A DNA stretch of 64,000 nucleotides, taken from NCBI GenBank assembly GCA_025917655.1, contig CP084610.1, forward strand, positions 1,798,001 to 1,862,000. Reading direction: 5' to 3'. This DNA comes from Chlorella sorokiniana. Taxonomy: Eukaryota > Chlorophyta > Trebouxiophyceae > Chlorellales > Chlorellaceae. The notes beneath the pieces were generated by a model that saw nothing but the letters and a program-made list of their open reading frames with translations, did no database searches and had not been told where the DNA came from. Shown piece by piece: positions 11,715 to 23,473 of this stretch (the stretch's first letter is position 1; each line of letters opens with the position of its first letter). The position numbers were made by a program, and so were the translations under genes.

Positions 11715-12726
11715 TCAAGGCTCCGTCGCCTGCCCCTTCAGCTTGCTGCCGGCGTCGGCGGCGCGCGCCTCGCCGCCGCTGTCGGCCTGCGGCGCCTCGG
11801 AACCTGCCGACTGCTGCGCCCCTCTGGGCTGGGTGTGCCCTGCAGCCTCCTTTGCTGGATCGTAACCAAAATTTTTCAGGTGGAAGCAGTCCAGCTCGCT
11901 GGGCGGGTGGCTGGCCATCAGGTTGCGGTGGCAGTTGACGTACTGAGTGATCCTGCGGGCAGGCACAGGGGAGGAAGAAGGGGAAGGAAGGCGGGTGGCC
12001 GCAGCGGGTCAGCTGCTGCAAGTGCACCTGCCAGCGGACTGATAGGTCGCCCGCTGTATGTACATGGCTGCTGCTTGCACAATGCGTTAAGATGAGTTTC
12101 CTGGGCAGCGTGCCGCGCCGCACTGGTGCATGTTGCGCAGGTCCGCCTCCCAGTACAGCTCATCGTCTTTGCGCAGCAGCTCCACTATCCTGCGGGCGGG
12201 GAAGGGAGGAGGAGGGGGGGGGGGGGACCTTGTGCTCTTCATGCCATGCTCCCTGCCCAGCCAGAGAGAGGTAAGCGGCAGTCACCCAGCGGCAGCCAAT
12301 GGGAGGGAGCGGCTGCTGCCCCTTGCCGCTTGCCGTACCTGCGCGCCACATGGCGCCCATCCCTGTCGGCTGGCTCCCCTGCGTCCGCCACGCCCGCCGG
12401 CTGTCCTCGGTGCCCAGCCAAGCCTCCACGTCCTCGGGCGTCATGTTCACACTCTCCTGCGCGGCATTGGCTGGGAGCCAAGCACTGACAAGAGGAGCAG
12501 CTGCAGTCAAAGTGGCCCCCAGCACAGCTGGACGACAGCGTCATGCTGGCGCCCCCAAACAGCGACCCATTGTGGATGGGTTTATGGGCAGCGCCGCCTA
12601 CCTGCCTTCACAGGCGGCACTTGCCTTGAAAGCGTGGATGACCTGCCGTGGGTCCCTCCCCTGGGGCAGCTCATCCTCCAAATGGATCCGGCAGGCATCC
12701 CTGTAGCTGCTGCTGCTGCCGCTCAT
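11715..12726 (-). CDS. DUF3140-like small protein
   Basis: Function unknown. Reading down from the ATG at 12726: MSGSSSSYRDACRIHLEDEL, then QVIHAFKASAACEG, a GT-AG intron, SAWLPANAAQESVNMTPEDV, EAWLGTEDSRRAG, GRHVARRIVELLRKDDELYW (across an intron), EADLRNMHQITQYVNCHRNL, MASHP, FHLKNFGYDPAKE, and TGA at 11715-11717. The order VNMTPxxxExWLxT, then GRRIVELL, then a basic YVxRHL-like segment and WGHDP-like end is that of DUF3140 proteins of bacteria and fungi, as I remember the family. A frame slip of one missing base lies near 12391-12400, inside the conserved block. All introns are GT-AG. The tail after about residue 105 is charged and low in complexity. Family assignment is from motif memory and needs a profile search. 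Confidence 0.65.
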
Positions 12727-13230
12727 GGCGGCGGCCGCCCTGGCTGCTGCTGGGTGACTGACGAGGAGCAATTGCACACAGGCTGCTGCCCTCGCTTTCC
12801 CCGCTCCTATGCTGAACGGGGTGGCGCCTGCTGACCGCAAGCTGCCGAGGCAAGCTCCTGAGCCTCCCGAAAGATGCAGCAGGCGTTGAAACAGGAGGCT
12901 TACCATGTACCTTGAAGCTCTCCAGCGGTCCAAGGCTGCTTTGAAGGCAGGCAAGCCACCACTTTCTTCGCGCAGCACGACGCCCACTCACACAACGCTT
13001 TTGGCCAGTGAGAGTTTGCAGGGCGTCGTTGCACAGGCTGATTTGATTGATAAATCAAATGAACAGGTAATGAAATGAAGGAAGGATGGCGTCGACGCTT
13101 CATATCGTTTCTCAGATGAAGGTACAAGCGGGCGGGTGGCTGCTCAGCGGGAGGCAGCCCCCGCACTTCTGTCGCAAACGGAGCCTGGCTGTGTCTTGCC
13201 ATGCCATTCAGGTGCCAAGCAGTGCTCTGA
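12727..13230. other. Intergenic region
   Basis: About 500 bases between the start of the DUF3140-like gene and the stop of the ABCD gene, both on the minus strand. It holds the 5' region of the first and the 3' UTR of the second. No other gene is seen. Confidence 0.5.
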
Positions 13231-16200
13231 TCAGCCCATGTAGTCCAAGGCCTTCTCTAGAGTCACCTCCTTGGCGGGCCGCACCTCCCAGCCGCCAGGT
13301 GCAGCGCGCCGCCGCCGCCGCCCGAGGCGCCGCCGTGCAGGAGCAGCACGCGCTCATGGAACTGGCCCAGCGTGGGGCGGTGGCCCACACTCACGAATGT
13401 GATGCCTGCGGTGGCAGGCGGCAGAGCGGCAGGCTCATGCACCATACGGCTCTGCTGCTTTGCTGGAGTGGGCAGGCAGCGGCGGCCGGCAGTGGCAACT
13501 GCTAGGAAGCGGCAGTGTCACATGCAGCCGCCCCTGGCCAGCCCCAACCCTCACCCTGGCCGCAGCCGCCCCCCTCCCCACCCCACCACACACAACACAA
13601 AAATCCTAGACCTGAATCCTGCTGCAGCAGGCCGGCAGGTGCTGCGCCCACCTGCCGCCTTGAGCGCATGGTACAGCAGCCGCTCATTGCGCACGTCCAG
13701 CGCCGACGTGGACTCGTCCATCAGCACCAGGCGGGGCTGCGGGGGGGGAGGGGGTGGTATGTGTGGGTGTGGGTGTGGGTGTGTGGGTGTGTTGGGGGGG
13801 GGCATGTTGCCCGATAGAGGGAAGAGCGAGCCTCAAAAGCCTGCGCCAGCTGTTGACAGCCGAGCAGGGAAAAGCTGAAATCCTGGTCCAAGCAGCGTTG
13901 GCTCGGCATGCTGGCAGGGCGTGAGCTGCTGCCGGCAGGCGCCCGGGGGGCAGCCCGGGCAGCAGCCGAGAAGCGCGGTCGGTCTCACCCGCGCCAGCAG
14001 CACGCGGGCAAAGGCGAGCCGCTGCTGCTCCCCCAGCGACAGCGTGCTGGCCCAGTCGGCGACGGAGTCGAGGTCGCCGCCGACCCGCTCCAGCAGAGGC
14101 CCCAGCTGCACCTCCCGCAGCACCTCCTGCAGCCTCTCGTCGCCAGGCAGCGGCCGCGGCTGCGCCGCACTGCTCCCGTTGTTCCCGCTGCCGTTGCTGC
14201 CGTTGCTGCTGGGGCTGGCTGCGTGCGCGGCGGCGCCGTCGCTGGCGGCACCAGGCGCGGCGGGCGTCTCCCCGCCCTGCGGCTTGGCCCAGGTGGGGTA
14301 GAGCAGCTGGTCACGCAGCGTGCCCAGCACGACGTACGGCCGCTGCGGCACAAAGAAGATCTCGCCCTGCGGCAGATAGCAGCAAACAGACACAAGATGA
14401 GCCGCAGCTTCAGCCTCTTAATGAAAGCTTTGAATTCGTGTCGACCACCCGGTGCAGCCGCGCAGGAATGTAAATGTGGGAAGGGCGGCGCTTTGGCGAG
14501 GGGCCGCCACACGCTGCCCTCCCCGTCTGTCCCCAGCCCGCGCAACCTTTGCTGAGGGCCGCGCTCACCTCCCCCTCAGCGCCCCATGGGCTGCCCGTGC
14601 CGCACCACCTCCCCCTCGCCGCAGCCCCACAGCCCCGCCACGGTGCGCAGGATGGAGGTCTTGCCCGCCCCGAGGGCCCCATGATGAGCAGCGACTCGCC
14701 CGCCGCCACCGACAGCTCCAGGCCGGACACCAGGGTGGCCCCGCTGTTGGGCACGCGCAGCGTGAGGTCCCGGATGTCCAGCAGGGAGCGGCCTGGAGGG
14801 CGGGAGGGGCGGCAGCAGGGGGGGCAAGGCGGCGTGAATGGTCGTGTGTTGGGGGTGTCATGGTGTGGGGTTGGGAGGGTGGATATGTGGGTGGGGTGGG
14901 GCCGGGAAAATTTAACACGGGGCACTTAACATGCCAACAGGCCAGACCAGAGGCAGTTGGGAGCAGGGAAGCGGAATCTTTCCTCGAGCGGAGGACAAGG
15001 AGCAGCCAGAACAGCCAGCAAGCCAGGCGGCTGAGCCTGGCATACAGCTCAAGCGCAGGCTCACCGGAGGAGCTCGGCAGGTCGGTGACGACGATGCCGC
15101 CAGCCGCTGCTGCTGCCGCCACAGCCGCCCCGTCGCCGTTTGCTGCTGCCGCTGCCTTGTCAGCTGCTGCCTTGCCTGGCGCCTCCCCGTCTGAATCGGT
15201 CGAGGCAGATGCCTTGATGGGATCCACAGTGGCATTGCCGCCGGCCCTGTGGGAAAAGAGCGGCAGAGCGCGTCGATGGCTTAGGGCGCCGTGCGCTGCA
15301 CGACCCGCCGCGGCAGCGGGCAGCATGTGCAGAGCGGGCGCAGAGCTCGACAGCCTGGCAAAAACTCGCTCGTTGCGGCAGCGAAGCAGGACATCTGCCC
15401 CCACCTGCTGCCCTCCAGCACTTCTTGAAACTCTCCCAGACGGTCCACCACAGCTGCAACAGGCAGGAACCGAGGCAACAGCGTCAGGGCAACGATTTAG
15501 TGGCTGGTACGTGTGCGGGTGCAGGGCAGCCGTGGACCCCAGAAGCCGCACACCGGTAGCTGGGCCCTGCCACTGGCGCCCACACCACACATTTGCACAA
15601 GTCGTGCCGCCTGCCCCTGTAGCAGTCCAACGCTGCCCTCGAAGCAGCTCTGCCAAGCAGCGGCTCGCCAGTACAATCTGCCCAAACAAACAATAATGCT
15701 GCCCACACAAGCATGAGAGTTCCTCGACCAGCAGCACGGCACCGGCGCCGACCGGCCAGCCAGCCCACCCACCAGAGAAGCCGGCGATGGCCTCAAACTG
15801 GTACACCACCAACGACACGTCGGTGAGGATGTGGTTGAAGGCTGTGTGTGGGGGGGGGGGCAGCGGGTGAGGGAGGCCCGGGGGGGAGGGGGGCATCAGC
15901 AGGAGAAGGGGTGAGACATGAGTGAGGGCTTGCAATGCATGCGCACAGCGAGCAAGGGCAGCGGCAGCCGCAGGCAACGCGAGCACCCGCAATGGCCAAC
16001 GAAGACGAGCAGCGGGCACGGCTGCATGAAGGCAGGGCCGCGTCAGGCTGGCGCCACCTCAGCTCACCCGAGGCGCTCTGGTTGATGACGCCAAACTCGA
16101 TCTCGCCGCGGAAGTAGAGGGGGCCACCACGGCGGCGGGCAGCACCTGGATGAGGAAGCGGTAGAAGGAGGTGAAGAAGTTGAGGTTGCGCGACGCCTTG

Positions 16201-18486
16201 AGCAGCTCTGCAGGGGGCGGGGGCGGGGGGGGGGGGCGCGCGGGGAGGTGTGAGCGTGTGCTGAGGAGGGGGACGGAAAGAAACTGAGAGCAGTAGGCCG
16301 GCATGGGAAGAGGCGGAACGGGGAGGAGGGGAGGGAAGGGTCATAGAGGGACATTTGTGAATCAGGGGCCCCACACACGCCAACAGAGCTGAGCGCAGCA
16401 CCGCATGCCGCAGCGCACCCAGGAAGTTGTCCACGGCGGCGCGGAGGCGGGAGTTGAGCAGGCGCTGCTCGTTGTCCTCGCCGCCGTAAAACGCGATCGA
16501 CTCGGCGTTCTCCCGCACACGCACCAGCCCATACCTGCAGTGCCACGACATGGTGTGTACACGTGTGTGTGTCGGGGGGGGGGGGGCGCAAGGGGGAGGG
16601 GAGGGGGCGCGCGCGCAAGGGCTGCAGAGCCGGGAGAAAAATCTGCAGGCACCGGCGGCACCAGCAGCGGCACCAACGCACCGGAAGTTAGCCTCTTGTG
16701 CCTCCTGCTGGAAGTTGAGGCCGATCAGGGGGCGCCCGATCGTCACCGACAGCGCAGTGCCGCCCACAGCGTAGACGGCGAGGGCGGCAAAGAGCGGGGG
16801 TAGATGGAATACAGGATGCCTGGACGGGGGGGAAGGTTGCAGCATAATGTGTCGTAGAGATAATGGAGCTTCTGGAAGCTTGCTGATGGATCATTTCGAC
16901 GTATTACCAGCATGACAGAGCATCACAGGCGCACGACTCAAGCTGGGGGGGGTTTGAACACGCAGGAAGCGTTGCAAGGGCCGGCAGCAGGCCACGTGGG
17001 GCGCAGCACAGCGCGGCCGCCCCTCCACCCACCCGAGAAGGAGACCAGGTCGATGGCGGCGTTGAGCATCACCACCATGAAGGTGAGGGCGGTGTCTGTG
17101 TAGCTCCTGCGCACACAAGGCGGGCATTGCAAGAGGCGGGCGGGCGTTGCATGGGGCGGGTGGGCGTTGCATGCTGCGGTTCGATGCAGCACCGCGCCGC
17201 TCTCAGCAGCAAGTGGGGGCAGCAGCAGCAGCCCGGCGCGAAGCGAAAGCAGGAGGGGAGAGCGGCAGGAGTGCATGGTAGGGCGGGCGGCGGACGCGCA
17301 CGGCTTCTCCACGGCGGCGGCGGCGGCAGCCCTCACCGAACGTCCACGGCGATGCGCTGGTCTGGGTTGTCCACCAGCGCCCCCGCCTGCACCTGGTAGA
17401 AGGTGCGGTCGGCAAAGTAGTCGGCGGTGAAGCGGCGAGTCATCCACTCCCGCCACTCCAGCGCCAGCTTGGACTGGTAGTAGTCGCTGCAGGGGGCGGT
17501 GTGGGTGGGAGGCACGCTTCCAGTCGTGGTCCACAGCACGCAGCTTGCTTGAACGAGGAAGCAGACGAGAGGAAGTGGCGGGGTGGGCATCAAAGGCGCC
17601 GCCGCGCTGCAGCGAGCGGCAAACTGGGGAGCGCCGCCGCCCGTGGGCCCCAGTTGCCCACCGCAGCACGTAGACGGGCACGCCGAGGCAGATGCCGCCC
17701 ATCCACTTGATCAGCATCTCTTGGAACTTCTCCTGGTCCTTGGCAGCCAGAGCGTTGAAGAAGTCGCGGCCGAGGAAGCTGAACATCACGCTGCGGAGCA
17801 GGACGAAAGCAGGAAACAGGGCGGTGCGGTGGAACATCAGGGGTGCCGAGGGCAGGGACAGCATGGGACCGCGCAGGAAGCGAGAGGCAGGTGGGAGGTG
17901 TATTTCGCAAGGGGGGGGGACCCGGCGGTGAGCATGAGCGCCTCTGTGGGATGAGCGGAGCTTGCTGCTGGGTGGAGGAGCATGGAGGGCTGGCTGGCTG
18001 GGCGGGGGGCGGCCCTTACCTGACACCCGTGGTGCCGAGCGTGAGTGCCAGCACGGCCGCCAGGCGCCACCGCGCGCTGCTGCCCTCCTCCGCGTCCGTC
18101 CAGTAAGGCAGGGCCAGCTGCGGGCGGGGTTGAGGGAGCAGGCGAGCGGGTAAGGAGGAAACATTGCCACTGCAGCTTGCAACCGCTGCTGAGGGCATTG
18201 CGCACGATTGTGATTGCGCGGTTACCTTCTTCAGGCGTGGCAGGATCACAGCCAGGTCGGTGCTGGCTCCTTCCTGCTTATGCGACAGCACTGTGCTGAC
18301 GCCTGGCGCACGTGGCGCCGCTTCAGTTTGCACCGCGCCTTCCTTCTGCTGGCTGCGCGCTGATGGCCGAACAATTCTAGTGTGCATGCGACGTAGGCTC
18401 GGCCTGGGAGCAGGGCCTGGCCTGAACAGAGCACCAGCTGTTGGAAGTGCGAGCTGCGCCATCGGATGTCCCGCCACTGCTGACAT
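13231..18486 (-). CDS. ABCD-type half ABC transporter, probably plastid (BacA/SbmA-YddA-like, plant ABCD2 type)
   Basis: Half transporter with an N-terminal membrane domain and a C-terminal ATPase. The first exon has a basic, Ser/Ala-rich transit-like leader (MSAVAGHPMAQLALPTAGAL). The membrane domain contains VMFSFLGRDFFNALAAKDQE, EWREWMTRRFTADYFADRTF, NPDQRIAVDV, DTALTFMVVMLNAAIDLVSF, GGTALSVTIGRPLIGLNF and RVRENAESIAFYGGEDNEQR. This is the EAA-loop pattern of the peroxisomal/cyanobacterial ABCD group. The ATPase has LLDIRDLTLRVPNSGATL, Walker A GPSGAGKTSILRTVAGLWG, IFFVPQRPYVVLGTLRDQL, the signature LSLGEQQRLAFARVLL, Walker B RLVLMDESTSALD and the H-loop SVGHR. The C-terminus is WEVRPAKEVTLEKALDYMG and stop. 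Walker A needs one G restored (14668-14671), as does the C-terminus (13291-13296). Substrate unknown. It is head-to-head with importin alpha. Confidence 0.88.
13750..13801. repeat. TG-rich microsatellite in an intron
   Basis: Irregular GTGTGGGTGT repeats ending in a G run, inside an intron of the ABCD gene between the signature and Walker B exons. Confidence 0.85.
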
Positions 18487-18860
18487 GAGATTTAAAAAGG
18501 CTTCAAATGTCGAAATGTGGCCCTCTTACCGCCTTGCAGGCACCCTGGCAGTGGACAAAAGGGGTGCAGCGCGGTGAAAGAAGCGGGCTTTGTTACAAGC
18601 AATTGCACATTTGTGTATTTACTGATCCGGGTCCAATGCGACCGAAATTGGCCGACGTGCTGCAGCATGCTGCGGGGGCTGACTGGACGGGTGCATGATG
18701 GGGCCCAACGCGCGCTTTGCGGAGCCGATAAAGTCACAATACGCGATCAACATGCAACCATGGACCACACAACACCACCACACCCGACCATCGAACGGTG
18801 AGTTAGCACGCGAGCAAAACCAGCCACCACCCGGCTCAAGCATGCGTTTATTGCGCTGAG
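18487..18860. promoter_or_regulatory. Divergent intergenic region, ABCD / importin alpha
   Basis: 374 bases between the two start codons must carry both promoters. The stretch is less GC-rich than its surroundings. No specific element is recognised. Confidence 0.45.
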
Positions 18861-21800
18861 ATGGCTGCCCCAATTGATTCGAATGCAGTCGCAGCGATTA
18901 TAAGGCCACCCATGGGGTGAAGAACCCAGCAGATAGCAGGGACAGGAGGCGAAAGGAGGTAAGCGTCATCTGCATGCAGCATTGTGCTCAGCATGCGCTT
19001 CTCTCGTGTCGAGCTTGCCGCCGACACGGCTTCACATTCGGTATGCCTGTCAGCTGCTGCCGTGCCACCAGCAGTAACGGCCTGTCGCCCTGTGCCCACA
19101 GACGGTCGCCTTCTCCACCCAGCACAAGGAGTCTGCCCTGAGAGCCAAGCGTCTGAAGCGGGATCCCTCGCTGGGCAGCTTGGGGGCCATCAGCCGTGAC
19201 CCCTCACGGGCCAGCCTCGGAGGTGGGCCGTTTCCCAGTCAACAGGGACAAGCTGCCAGCAAATCCCAACCCTTCTCTGCACCCTTTCTGTTGTCGCTCA
19301 ACACTGGCAACGCCTGCCCCCATGCTAGCCCAGCTCCCATCGCCACGCCACCGCTGTGCGCAGGCGAGGCTGCCGTTGAGGGCGGCGACGCCGCCGCCAG
19401 CATCCCGCCCGAGGACGTGGCGGCTGAGGTGGCGGCGGCGGTGGAGGCTGTGAAGGGTGCAAAGCCCATCGGCTCAGAGCTGTGCCTGGACACCGTGCGG
19501 CGCCTGCGCCAGCTGCTGTCCAACTACGACGAGCCGCCGCTGAAGGAGGCGGTGCAGGGTGGGCCGCCGCACGGCCTCCCGCTCCACGCTGCGACTCCGC
19601 TGCGGGGTTGCGGGCTGAGCCGCGTCTCCTTGTGTGCATCACACAATAACCTGGCCTGAGAACAGTGCATTTTGGTGCCTTTTTAGCCAGGGCTGCCCCA
19701 CGCAACCGACCCACCGCCCCACTGCGGAGCGTTGCAGCCAGCTGGGCGTGGGCGCGCCCCCTCGGGCCGCCGCCGCCCGGCTGCGCCTGCCGCAACCGCG
19801 TGCCCCCTCCTCCCGCAGCTGGCGCCGTGCCGGTGCTGGTGGCGGCGCTGCAGCCACCCCGAATGGATGCGACGGCCATGGAAACCGTGTTTGAGGCGGC
19901 CTGGGCCATCACCAACCTCGCCACGGTGAGGGGAGAGGCATCGCGCCGACCCTGCCTCTTTCGCTTTCTCAAAAGTCCTTGCCTAGTGCTTCACCTCAAG
20001 GCTGTTCTGGACGCGTTCCGGCGCCAGCCTGTACAAGCTTCCTGTGCCCTTATCATTGTGCACTGCCGTTCCCTTATCTATGTGCACTGCCGCACCCTGC
20101 CGATTTGTGTTTGCCAGGGCGAGTTTGAGACCGTCAAGGCTGTGCTGGCGGCGGCGCCCATCCTCATCGCCTACCTCGGCGGCGGCAGCGGGCTGCCGGT
20201 GGCGGAGCAGTGTGCCTGGGCTCTGGGTGAGAGCAGGGCAGGGGGAGGGCGGTCAACGTTTGGCTACATGAATCGAGAGCAGGAGGGGAGAACCTGGGGC
20301 TCCCTGTATCTCCTCCGGAGCTGCCTGTGCCTGCACGCAGCGCTGACGCCTCCCCCAGTTGCGGGGCAGCGCTGCGGCCGCCACTGGCACCCCCAGCACA
20401 GCCGCAAGGACTGTTCTAACCACCCGCCCCTGCAGGCAACATCGCCGCAGAGGACTTTGAGTTCCGGCAGACCCTGCTGGCCAACGGCGTGGTGCGGCCG
20501 CTGGTGGGGCTGCTGGTGGGGGCGCGGCGCGCCCTCGACTCGGGCACAGGTGCGCAGCTTCAGCACGGCTGCTGCACAGGCGGCTGCATGCAGGGCAGCC
20601 TCTGTGGCGCTGCCGAGGGCGGGGCGGCAGCGTCTTGCGGCGGCGGCCATGCTGCCCCGAGATTCCTGCTCGGGTCCAGCTTCCTCACTTGCACCTGGCT
20701 GCTCTTTTCCTGTTTTTTGTTCTCAGTCACGTCTCCCCCTTCCGAGCGCAGCTGCGGAGGACGACCCCGCGCTGTCGGCGGGCACCACCGCCGCCTGGGC
20801 GCTGTCCTGCGTGCTGCGCGGAGCGGGGCGTGAGGTGGGGAGCTGATGGGGGTGGAGGGGGCGGCGGAGGCGGTCGCGCGCCTGGTGGCGGAGGCCCGGA
20901 GCATCTTGCCACTGAAGCGGCTTGGGTGCTGGCGTACATCACAGGTGAGGCAGTACACTCTCCAGCTGTGCAGTGCACTTGCTTTCAGGCGGCTGCTAGA
21001 GGACCCAGAGAGCGTTGCTGCCCCCTTGTGTCGGTTGGTGTTGGCACCGGCAGCACGTCTATCAGACTGCGCTGTGCAAGGCTTGCCAGCCACGCACCGT
21101 GCGCTTCCCGGCCCCCCAACCCCACCCCCAGCCCATCCGCCCCACCCCCGCCCCAACCTCTTGCTTGCCCTTGCCTGACACCAAAGCTGGCCATCCCCCG
21201 CAGCCTCCCACGAAGCGCACCTCAACCGCATGGTGGCGCTGGGTGTCGTGCCGCCCATGCTGTCCCGCCTGACCGATGCAGTGGACCAGGCGGGTGGCCG
21301 CGCGCCCTGCAAACCGGCGCTTTTGCCATGCCTTGGGCGGGGGGCGGGCTTTCTCAGTGTGTGCTGCGGCATTCCGCCCGCAGCTCTTGTGTGTGTGCAC
21401 CTCTGGGCGTGCTAGTGAACTTGCTGCTGGATGGAGCCGGCAGCTGTGCACCGCACACATGGTGCCCCTGTGGTGACCCCTTAGCCTCCTGCGCCGCAGA
21501 TGGTTCAGGACGAAGAGTCGGGCGCGCGCTGCTCATCCCGCTGCTGCGCTCGCTGGGCAACGTGGCTGCGGGGCGGCGCCGCCGCGGTGGAGCAGCTGCT
21601 GGGCCCGAGGCGGCGCCTGCTCTGCAGGCGCTGGTCACCTGCTCTCAGGCGAGCGTTGGAAGGTGTCGCCCTGAAACCCTTGCTGCACTGCCATCGACGA
21701 GCGGGGAAGAGCGAGCGCAGGCGTGGCAAGCCTCGCAGAGGGCTGTTTTGGGAAGAAGACGAGCGCACACTGTGATTTCCCATGCACCCCCATCCACCTT

Positions 21801-23062
21801 GGCGCAGAGTCACCACCACGGGCTGCAGCGCGAAGCGTGCTGGGTGCTCAGCAACATTGCCGGGCTGCCGGGGCGGGGCGGGGTGGACGCCCTGAAGGCG
21901 GCAGGCGCGGTGCCGGTGAGCCGGTTGTTTTGCTGCCTGGGGTGCCTATCGGGGTAGCCAGCCGCCTCGCTGCTTTGCTGCATCGCGCACTGTGGAGCCA
22001 CGGCCTGCTCGCAATGTGCCTGTTAGCTTTAAAGCCATCGTCTGCATGCTCAGCACGTTTCGCTTGCATCGCCCCCTTTGATCTTATACATTACAATTAC
22101 ACAATTCAACGCTCTACAGGCCCTCATGCGCCTGCTCAAGGAGGCTCCCTTCCACGTGCGCAAGGAGGCAGCCTTTGCGCTGTCCAACATCTGCGCAGGC
22201 GGCGGCGGCGGCACTGGTGCGCTCAGCGGCTGCCCCTCAAGCGGCTGAGTGAAGATGGCACTGCAGCGCGACAGCATCCCCTCTCCTCAGCATCGCACCT
22301 GACGTCGGCCTGCCTGTGCTGCTGCTGCTCGCCGCCCTGGTGCGCAGGCGATGCGGAAGCGCTCAACTGGCTGTTTGCCGCTGACAGGGACGCTCTGCGC
22401 GCGATGCTCTCCCTCATGCGCTCCGCCGACATGGATGCCGCGCGCCTGGGCTTGCAGGTGCGCCGCCACGCATTTGTGTCCCGACTCGGGTGTGCAGCTG
22501 CTTTTGCGCCAGACCATCGCTTCCCGCCACCAGGGGTGCTGGCAGGGAGCTGTCCAGCCAGATTCCCTGCCTAAGCTGCCGGCTCCATTGTTCATGCCGT
22601 GTCCGACGCTTTGTCAACGGGTCCCCCCACCCCCACCCCCACCCCCACCCCCACCCTTACCACCACCCCCTGCTACCCAGCTTACACCCGTCTCCTACCC
22701 CATCGCCCCGCCCCCTCCCCCTTCAGTTCACGGAAATGGTGCTGCGCTTGCTGGACACGGGGGTGGAGGCGGTGGAGGAGGCGGATGGCATCGATGCAAT
22801 GGAGGCCGTGCAGGTGCCCCCTCACTGCCGTTTCTGTGTTTGTATGCGTAATGGTTTGGTTTCGAGTCTGAAATCTCCATTTTTGTGCGCCACGTCTGCC
22901 TGGCAAGGTTGCAGTTTTCTGGCTCGACCGATCTATGAGCGACCTCTCCCCTTCCACTGTCCCGCTGCCCTGCTGCTGCAGTACAGCGCTGCGCCGCCCG
23001 AGCTGCAGCAAATGGCGGCGGCGCTGGTGGACAAGTATTATGGGGCGGACAACGAACCGTGA
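18861..23062 (+). CDS. Importin alpha, IMPA-9-like
   Basis: Armadillo-repeat adaptor that binds nuclear localisation signals and hands cargo to importin beta. From the ATG at 18861 (MAAPIDSNAVAAIIRPPMG) one G is missing from the run 18914-18917. Restoring it gives VKNPADSRDRRRKE joined by a GT-AG intron to TVAFSTQHKESALRAKRLKR, a basic IBB-type N-terminus. ARM repeats follow: LDTVRRLRQLLSNYDEPPLK, AGAVPVLVAALQPP, FEAAWAITNLAT, PVAEQCAWALGNIAAEDFEF, EHLATEAAWVLAYIT, LLIPLLRSLGNVAAG, REACWVLSNIAGLPG and FHVRKEAAFALSNICAGG. The end, MDAARLGLQFTEMVLRLLDT then DGIDAMEAVQ and MAAALVDKYYG, resembles Arabidopsis IMPA-9 more than the conventional importin alphas. Extra frame slips occur near 20840-20910 and 21510. 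Stop at 23060-23062. Confidence 0.88.
22622..22657 (+). repeat. CCCCAC hexamer microsatellite
   Basis: About five near-perfect copies of a 6-base CCCCAC unit in an intron of the importin alpha gene. It is G/C-skewed but isolated, so an internal simple repeat. Confidence 0.85.
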
Positions 23063-23226
23063 AGGGGGAGGGAGCAGCGTGGAGGGCTTGGCAGCTTGGG
23101 CTGTGCAGGCGATCGCCAGCTGGGCAGCGACACGGTCACCGAGCTGCAGTGTTGTGGAGCTGCAGTGCAGTGGATTCAGCAAGGAATGCGCATGTACACG
23201 CCTGATTGGGCATGAATTTCGAGCGA

Positions 23227-23231
23227 TGTAA
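23227..23231 (+). terminator. Candidate TGTAA poly(A) signal, importin alpha
   Basis: TGTAA, the usual chlorophyte polyadenylation signal, lies 165 bases after the importin alpha stop codon. Confidence 0.4.
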
Positions 23232-23473
23232 GCTGAGACCGGACCGCAGTTCAGCCCTCATGTGCAATGGTTCATGCACCCCATCGACAGTCTGCGGCAT
23301 GAGCTGCTGAGCACGCTGCGTCTATCCCCAGTTGTAGTCGCGCGGCAGTAGCCACCGCGATGGAGCGCAATAATTAAACAATCGAAGCGCCGTGTATGGT
23401 GTTTGTGAGGAGTGCACAGCTCCCCGCGTGCTCCTGAAAGCCAATAAAGGCAGCCCAGCCCTACTACGCCTCC

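Noticed and set aside
12600-12625. GC donor (AAG|GCAAGT) in the DUF3140-like gene
   Set aside because: A normal GT donor (AG|GTAGGC) slightly downstream keeps frame with the next exon, so no GC-AG intron is needed.
14660-14680. ABCD transporter as an inactive protein lacking Walker A
   Set aside because: One G added to a four-G run gives a perfect GPSGAGKTS, and the same kind of loss is seen in many other genes. Base-call error is the simpler reading.
22622-22657. CCCCAC repeats as an interstitial telomere
   Set aside because: The unit is not the TTTAGGG type of green algae. It is a short intronic simple repeat.
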